Positions 50,835 through 55,651 of a stretch of DNA of 55,651 nt are shown here, piece after piece. The stretch's first letter is position 1. The number at the start of each line of letters is the position of its first letter. The DNA is from Betaproteobacteria bacterium (GTDB lineage: Bacteria > Pseudomonadota > Gammaproteobacteria > Burkholderiales > Ga0077523). A program made the position numbers and the translations under genes. The stretch covers positions 1 through 55,651 of the forward strand of contig WGLR01000020.1 of the NCBI GenBank assembly GCA_016125475.1. Reading direction: 5' to 3'. The notes below the pieces were generated by a model. It was not told the DNA's origin. It made no database searches and saw only the letters and a list, made by a program, of their open reading frames with translations.

Positions 50835-51293
50835 ATGATTCGAGAGCGCCTTGCCGCAATGGGTTTGACTCTGCCGGAACCCGCCACTCCCAGGTTCTCC
50901 TATGTCCCTGTCGTCGTGCACGACTCGACGGCATTCGTGAGCGGCCAACTGCCCTGGGTCGGGCGTGACCTGCATGCGCTCGGCAAGCTTGGCGCAGAAG
51001 TGTCGGTCGACGTCGGCTGCCAAGCGGCCCGGCTGTGTGTTCTTCAGGGTCTCGCCGTCCTGGAGCAGGCCCTGGGCAGCCTGGATCGTGTGGACAAGGT
51101 CCTCAAGGTGACGGGGTTCGTCGCCTCGGCGCCCGATTTCTTCGAACAGCCCAGAGTCATCGACGCCGCCTCGCAACTGCTCGTCGAGACGTTCGGGGAT
51201 GCTGGTCGGCACGCACGTTCGGCGGTCGGCGTCGCAGCCCTGCCTCGTAATGTTCCCGTGGAGATCGAGTTCGTCTTCGCGATCCGCAGTTGA
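50835..51293 (+). CDS. RidA/YjgF-family protein
   Basis: The 152-residue product has the YjgF/RidA pattern: SYVPVVVHDSTAFVSGQLPW, a QAARLCVLQGLAVLEQALG helix, LDRVDKVLKVTGFV, and a C-terminal HARSAVGVAALPRNVPVEIEFVF. RidA deaminates reactive enamine or imine intermediates. In the GVAALPRNVPVEIEF segment the usual arginine is kept (Arg before Asn), so an active protein is possible. It is one of the longer-type RidA members (about 150 residues, YjgH-like). It has its own promoter region and precedes a c-di-GMP gene. Confidence 0.85.
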   Translation: MIRERLAAMGLTLPEPATPRFSYVPVVVHDSTAFVSGQLPWVGRDLHALGKLGAEVSVDVGCQAARLCVLQGLAVLEQALGSLDRVDKVLKVTGFVASAPDFFEQPRVIDAASQLLVETFGDAGRHARSAVGVAALPRNVPVEIEFVFAIRS

Positions 51294-51441
51294 TCCGCCG
51301 TCTCGCGCGGCCGAAATCCCCGGAGCACTTCCGGCGTCCTGGGGGCATCGTCCTGCCGTGCACGTCCCGGCATCGCATTGCCGTTGGCGGGATCGGCGAT
51401 CGCGCTTACCATCCCCGCACCCAACGAAGAGGCATTGAACG

Positions 51442-53880
51442 GTGATTCGCTCCCCGGGACAGGGTGCATTGTCTGCGGGTGATCGTCCGGCCGGGAGCCG
51501 GACACACGGTTCCCCCGAGACGATCATCTGGGCAGAGCAGATCCGAGGGCTCTATTCGCGGAGTGCCTTCGGTGCACTTGCGAGCGCCCTCGCCGCGAGT
51601 GTGCTCTGTGCGGTGCTCTGGCCGGTGTCACGCCCGGGCCTCCTGGTGATCTGGCTCGCGAGTCTGTCCGTGCTCCTGCTGTCGCGGCTCGTGCTCGCGC
51701 GTGTCTTCCGGCGCCTGCAACCCGCCGAGGACCAGATTTCCGCGTGGGGGTACGCATTCATTGCGCTCTCGACCCTCACCGCGGCCTGCTGGGGAACAGC
51801 CGGCAGTCTGCTGCTTCCGGGTGACGAACTGCACCAGGTTTTCGTGGGATTCGTCATCGCGGGCATCGCTGCGGGAGCGATCTCGACCCTGGCCGGTTCC
51901 ACGCTCGTGTACACGGCGTTCCTCCTGCCACTCGTCACGCCGTTCATCGTCACGATCTGGCGGATCGGTGACGGCATTCACGAGGCCATGGCCGCCCTGG
52001 GTGTGACGTTCGGTCTCGTGATGATCCTCGTGTCCGAGCGGCTCTCGCGAAGCATCCGCCAGACGGTGGAGTTGCGTATCCGGAACTCGGCCCTCGTGGA
52101 AGAGCTTTCGCGGTCCAAGTCGGAACTGGAGTCCGCGTACTCGGCGCTGCAGGTCGAGGTTGCCGAGCGGCGTGTCACGCAGCAGGTGCTGAGCAAGTCC
52201 GAGGAGCGCCTCCGGCTGCATGCCGAGCAGGCCCCTCTCGCGTTCGTTGAATGGGATCTGGGTTTCCGCGTGACGGACTGGAATCCGGCGGCGGAACGCA
52301 TCTTCGGTTACGCGCGGGCGGACGTTCTTGGCCGCACTGCGTCGGATCTCATCGCTTGTCCCGACACCTGCGACGAGGTCGCATCTTCGTGGCATCGCAT
52401 GCTGAAGGACAGAGCGGCCGGCGTGATGACCATGACGAATCGCACCCGAAGCGGGGCACGGGTGATCTGCGACTGGCACTATGCCCCCCTCGTGGATGCC
52501 TCCGGGCGCGTGGCGTCGCTTCTCACCTTCGCCGTGGACGTCACGAACAGCAGGCTGATAGAGGAGCGGCTGGAATACCTCGCGTACCACGATACCGTGA
52601 CGGGTCTGCCGAACCGGTCGGCGTTCCGCGACCGCCTCGCTGCCGCGGTGGAGGTGGCTGCCACCAGTGACGAGCCGGTGTCCGTGCTGCTCTTCGATCT
52701 CGACCACTTCAAGGTGATCAACGAGACCATGGGGCACGAACTCGGTGACCGGCTGCTCGCCCTCGTGGGGCAGCGCCTGTCGGAGCGGCTGCCGGGAGAT
52801 GCGTTCCTGTCACGGTTCGGCGGAGACGAGTTCGGAGTCGTTCTCCGGGCGCCTCCCGGTGCCTCCGCGGTGACCGAAGTCGCCCAGGGCATCCTCGACT
52901 GCTTTCTGTCCGCGCTCGTCGTCGAAGGGCGGGAGGTCTTTCTCGCGGCGAGCATCGGGATTGCCGTCTATCCCGCGGACAGTACCGACGTCGATGGCCT
53001 GCTGAAGTGCGCGGACTCCGCCATGTATCAGGCGAAGCGGCAGGGGCGAAACACGTTCCAGTTCTACTCGGCGGACCTCACTCGACGCTCGGTGACGCGG
53101 GTCGCCGTCGAAAACGGCCTGAGGCGCGCGATCGAGCGCGATGAACTGGTGCTCTACTATCATCCGCTGATCGACGTGGTGTCCGGCGCTGTCACGGGTG
53201 TGGAAGCGCTCCTGCGCTGGCGACACCCCGAACGGGGCCTCGTGCCTCCGCTTCAGTTCATTCCCGTCGCCGAGGACAGTGGCCTGATCGTGCCGATCGG
53301 GGAGTGGGTGCTGAGGCGCGCGTGCACCGAACTCCGGGAGTGGGGTCGTCAGGGAGGGCCCTCGCTGAGGCTGTCCGTCAACCTTTCGCCGAGACAGTTC
53401 GGAAGCGAGCGGCTCGTCGCGGCCGTGGTGCAGATACTCGGGGAGACCGGATTCGACCCTTCGAGACTCGAACTCGAAATCACGGAATCCGTGCTCATGG
53501 ACGAGAGCGGGCGGGTGCGGACGGCTCTCCAGCAGTTCAAGGGAATGGGAATAACGATCGCGATCGATGACTTCGGCACCGGTTATTCAAGTCTCGGGTA
53601 TCTCAAGCATCTTCCCGTGGACGTGCTGAAGGTCGACCGATCGTTCGTCAGGGACGTTCCCGCGGATCTCGACGACGTCGCGATCGTGCGGGCCGTCATC
53701 GGCATGGCCCGCAACCTCAGGCTCCGGACCGTTGCGGAAGGGGTCGAATCACAGGAGCAGCTGATGTTCCTGCGGTCGGAGGGCTGCGACGAAGTGCAGG
53801 GATTCCTGTTCGGCGAACCGGCGGAGGGGCCGGAAGCGCTCAGGCGAATCATGTTGCGGGCGAAACTCGCCCGACTGTAA
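51442..53880 (+). CDS. Membrane PAS-GGDEF-EAL cyclic-di-GMP protein
   Basis: The 812-residue protein has an N-terminal membrane sensor (about residues 35-200, six hydrophobic segments), a coiled coil (about 215-258), a PAS domain (about 260-370), a GGDEF domain with intact GGDEF (near residue 460, RFGGDEFGVV) and an EAL domain with EALLRW (near 587) and DDFGTGYSSLGYLKHL. Both motifs are intact, so it may make and degrade cyclic di-GMP, with net direction unknown. The start is GTG 51442. PAS ligand unknown. It follows ridA in the same direction with its own gap. Confidence 0.92.
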   Translation: MIRSPGQGALSAGDRPAGSRTHGSPETIIWAEQIRGLYSRSAFGALASALAASVLCAVLWPVSRPGLLVIWLASLSVLLLSRLVLARVFRRLQPAEDQISAWGYAFIALSTLTAACWGTAGSLLLPGDELHQVFVGFVIAGIAAGAISTLAGSTLVYTAFLLPLVTPFIVTIWRIGDGIHEAMAALGVTFGLVMILVSERLSRSIRQTVELRIRNSALVEELSRSKSELESAYSALQVEVAERRVTQQVLSKSEERLRLHAEQAPLAFVEWDLGFRVTDWNPAAERIFGYARADVLGRTASDLIACPDTCDEVASSWHRMLKDRAAGVMTMTNRTRSGARVICDWHYAPLVDASGRVASLLTFAVDVTNSRLIEERLEYLAYHDTVTGLPNRSAFRDRLAAAVEVAATSDEPVSVLLFDLDHFKVINETMGHELGDRLLALVGQRLSERLPGDAFLSRFGGDEFGVVLRAPPGASAVTEVAQGILDCFLSALVVEGREVFLAASIGIAVYPADSTDVDGLLKCADSAMYQAKRQGRNTFQFYSADLTRRSVTRVAVENGLRRAIERDELVLYYHPLIDVVSGAVTGVEALLRWRHPERGLVPPLQFIPVAEDSGLIVPIGEWVLRRACTELREWGRQGGPSLRLSVNLSPRQFGSERLVAAVVQILGETGFDPSRLELEITESVLMDESGRVRTALQQFKGMGITIAIDDFGTGYSSLGYLKHLPVDVLKVDRSFVRDVPADLDDVAIVRAVIGMARNLRLRTVAEGVESQEQLMFLRSEGCDEVQGFLFGEPAEGPEALRRIMLRAKLARL

Positions 53881-53907
53881 CGACAAAACCAGACTGAGGT
53901 GCAAGGA

Positions 53908-54948
53908 ATGCGATTCGCGGTATTGGGGAGCAGCGACCTGAAGGTGTCCGAGATCTGTCTCGGGACGATGACGTTCGGTGAACAGAACTCCGAGCAGGAG
54001 GCCCATCAGCAACTGGATCACGCCGTCGAACGAGGGATCAACTTCGTCGACACCGCGGAAATGTACCCGGTTCCGCCCGGCGAGGCCACGCAGGGCGCAA
54101 CCGAGACGATCGTGGGCAACTGGCTCGCCCGCGGTGATCGGGATCGGGTCGTCGTCGCCACGAAGGTGACAGGCCCCGGCCGCGGATTCCAGTGGGTGCG
54201 GCGTGGCGAACTTGCCATCAATCTTCGTTGTGTGACGGAGGCTCTAGAGGGCAGCCTGCGACGATTGCGGACCGATTACGTGGATCTCTACCAGATTCAC
54301 TGGCCCGACCGGTATGTGCCGTCTTTCGGAAAGGTTCACTACGAACCGGAACTGGAACGCCCGACGGTTCCGATCGAGGAGCAACTCGAGGCACTGGGCT
54401 CGCTCGTGAAGTCGGGCAAGGTCCGTTATCTCGGCCTCAGCAACGAGACGCCCTGGGGCGTCTCGGAATTCCTGCGGGTCGCACGGGACAGGGGGCTGCC
54501 TGCCGTGATCTCCGTTCAGAATGCCTACAACCTCCTGAATCGCACGTTCGAGGCGGGGCTTTCTGAAGTGACCCGCAGGGAGAACGTCCCGCTCCTCGCC
54601 TACAGCCCGCTGGCATTCGGACATCTGTCCGGGAAGTACCTCGGCAACGCCATGCCTCCGGCGGCCAGGCTCACGCGATTTCCTGCCTTTGGACAACGCT
54701 ACCAGAAGCCGCACGTGCCGGCTGCCGTGGCTGCCTACGCCGAGCTGGCGAAGCAAGCGGGCATGTCCCTGGCGACGCTGGCGATCGCATTCGTCAGGAG
54801 CCGGTGGTTCGCCGGCAGCACGATCATCGGAGCGACGTCCGTCGGGCAGCTGGACGAGAACATCGATGCCGCTGGCGTCGCGCTCGACGAGCGCACGCTC
54901 TCCCGCATCGAGGAGATCCATCTCCAGTATCCGAATCCGGCCGTCTAG
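53908..54948 (+). CDS. tas: Tas-like aldo/keto reductase
   Basis: The 346-residue product closely follows E. coli Tas: LGTMTFGEQNSE, AEMYPVPP, ETIVGNWLA, and TDYVDLYQIHWP. The catalytic tetrad is visible: Asp48, Tyr53, Lys86 and His131. Length is as in Tas. I take ATG 53908, with GAGG and AAGGA upstream, in preference to GTG 53899. Tas is an NADPH-linked aldo/keto reductase of unclear physiological substrate, originally found to complement tyrosine auxotrophy. It is the last protein gene before the tRNA block. Confidence 0.9.
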   Translation: MRFAVLGSSDLKVSEICLGTMTFGEQNSEQEAHQQLDHAVERGINFVDTAEMYPVPPGEATQGATETIVGNWLARGDRDRVVVATKVTGPGRGFQWVRRGELAINLRCVTEALEGSLRRLRTDYVDLYQIHWPDRYVPSFGKVHYEPELERPTVPIEEQLEALGSLVKSGKVRYLGLSNETPWGVSEFLRVARDRGLPAVISVQNAYNLLNRTFEAGLSEVTRRENVPLLAYSPLAFGHLSGKYLGNAMPPAARLTRFPAFGQRYQKPHVPAAVAAYAELAKQAGMSLATLAIAFVRSRWFAGSTIIGATSVGQLDENIDAAGVALDERTLSRIEEIHLQYPNPAV

Positions 54949-55032
54949 CGTGGCCGGATCGACCTGGAACGAGGCGGCGGCGGCGACCCGCTGCTCCATC
55001 CCCTCCCCGGTGGACGGAACCGTTCAACTCAA

Positions 55033-55061
55033 TTGACAGTCTCAGAGCGCGCGCAGATAAT
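55033..55061 (+). promoter_or_regulatory. Sigma70-type promoter of the tRNA/tuf block
   Basis: TTGACA (55033-55038) and GATAAT (55056-55061) are separated by exactly 17 bases. The -10 ends 13 bases before the first tRNA base. This is close to consensus and fits a strong stable-RNA promoter. Confidence 0.9.
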
Positions 55062-55074
55062 TGCGCGTTTCGTC

Positions 55075-55158
<84 letters not shown>

Positions 55159-55241
55159 CGTTTCTCGAGTTGTAAGAAGTAATTGCAGTCGGTCGGCAGT
55201 TGGGGCGGTCGCGGCGGCAGCGATGCCGCACGCGTGCAGAG

Positions 55242-55315
55242 GCGGGTGTAGCTCAATGGTAGAGCAGAAGCCTTCCAAGCTTACGACGAGGGTTCGATTC
55301 CCTTCACCCGCTCCA
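55242..55315 (+). tRNA. glyT: tRNA-Gly (anticodon TCC)
   Basis: Acceptor GCGGGTG pairs with CACCCGC, discriminator T and encoded CCA (55313-55315). The anticodon loop CTTCCAA gives TCC at 55274-55276, reading GGA/GGG. T-loop GTTCGATTC is present. It lies 85 bases after tRNA-Tyr. Confidence 0.95.
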
Positions 55316-55401
55316 GGGTTCGCCGGTCGACTCTTTTTGCGGGCAAGGCGGCGGGGTCGGTGGATGGCGCTGGCCTCTGTGACGGGGCAGAGTTCAATTA
55401 T

Positions 55402-55476
<75 letters not shown>

Positions 55477-55535
55477 AATCGATTCGACGGCTTTCTTTTC
55501 TAGTTCGACCAGTACCAGTATCGGGGACGACCATC

Positions 55536-55651
55536 ATGGCTAAGGGCAAGTTTGAGCGTACGAAGCCGCACGTGAACGTGGGGACGATCGGTCACGTGGA
55601 CCATGGGAAGACGACGTTGACGGCGGCGATCACGACGATTCTGTCGACGAA
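55536..55651 (+). CDS. tuf: Elongation factor Tu (3' end outside window)
   Basis: The first 38 codons are visible: [20 protein letters not shown], then the P-loop region with [14 protein letters not shown]. This is EF-Tu, the GTPase that delivers aminoacyl-tRNA to the ribosome. The G1 motif GHVDHGKT is intact. GGGGACGACC precedes the ATG. It continues past the window end. It is preceded by the three tRNA genes and probably shares their promoter. Confidence 0.97.
   Translation, partial: MAKGKFERTKPHVNVGTIGHVDHGKTTLTAAITTILST

Overview
The window is a high-GC stretch of a betaproteobacterial chromosome. The signs are a DUF3567-family gene, the EpsA/EpsL/PEP-CTERM set, a cysteine-poor DksA, and a tRNA-Tyr/tRNA-Gly/tRNA-Thr/tuf block of the kind that precedes the secE-nusG-rpoBC region. 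I saw no insertion sequence, phage module, rRNA or CRISPR array. It reads as ordinary chromosome carrying a large secretion and cell-surface island.

Layout. 1-10.7 kb: the end of a Lys/Ala/Pro-rich histone H1-like gene built on a 30-bp repeat, then small genes (DUF302-like, KTSC, a conserved unknown, a cyclophilin-like protein, a mini cytochrome c), the otnK-otnC pair for four-carbon acid sugars, a MATE exporter, an EEP-family hydrolase, and an aspartoacylase-like peptidase coupled to a glutamate-cysteine ligase-like gene. 11.0-20.9 kb: a tightly overlapping operon for a type II secretion/type IV pilus hybrid machine (GspG, F, E, PilM/N/O/P-like proteins, a lipoprotein secretin with a C-terminal cohesin-like domain, three more pseudopilins). 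21.2-23.1 kb: an EpsA-type LuxR regulator and a PEP-CTERM protein. 23.3-42.6 kb: a secreted protein with a PstS-like periplasmic-binding fold, a two-partner secretion pair (TpsB pore and a 3507-residue filamentous-haemagglutinin-like TpsA), then a DUF2341-LamG-ExbB fusion, ExbD, TonB, a porin and a coiled-coil protein. 42.8-44.7 kb: a CAAX-protease-like membrane protein and an EpsL-like outer-membrane barrel. 44.9-54.9 kb: a protein with two RNA-polymerase alpha-CTD-like repeats, OtnI (third step of the split otn pathway), an envelope lipoprotein, a Rap1a-like protein, DksA, a second ExbB/ExbD pair, DUF3567, RidA, a PAS-GGDEF-EAL protein and a Tas-like aldo/keto reductase. 55.0-55.65 kb: three tRNA genes behind a near-consensus promoter and the first 116 bases of tuf.

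How it fits together. The most striking unit is 11-42.6 kb: a secretion machine, a PstS-fold exoprotein, a giant two-partner exoprotein, and a proton-motive-force module (ExbB fusion, ExbD, TonB, porin). The order recalls, from memory, the phosphate-starvation hxc/lap/pdt/exbBD2 locus of Pseudomonas aeruginosa, but with a different, pilus-like secretion machine and an ExbB carrying a periplasmic lectin-like domain. I infer a conserved nutrient-capture or surface-adhesion island. Function is not proved by sequence alone.
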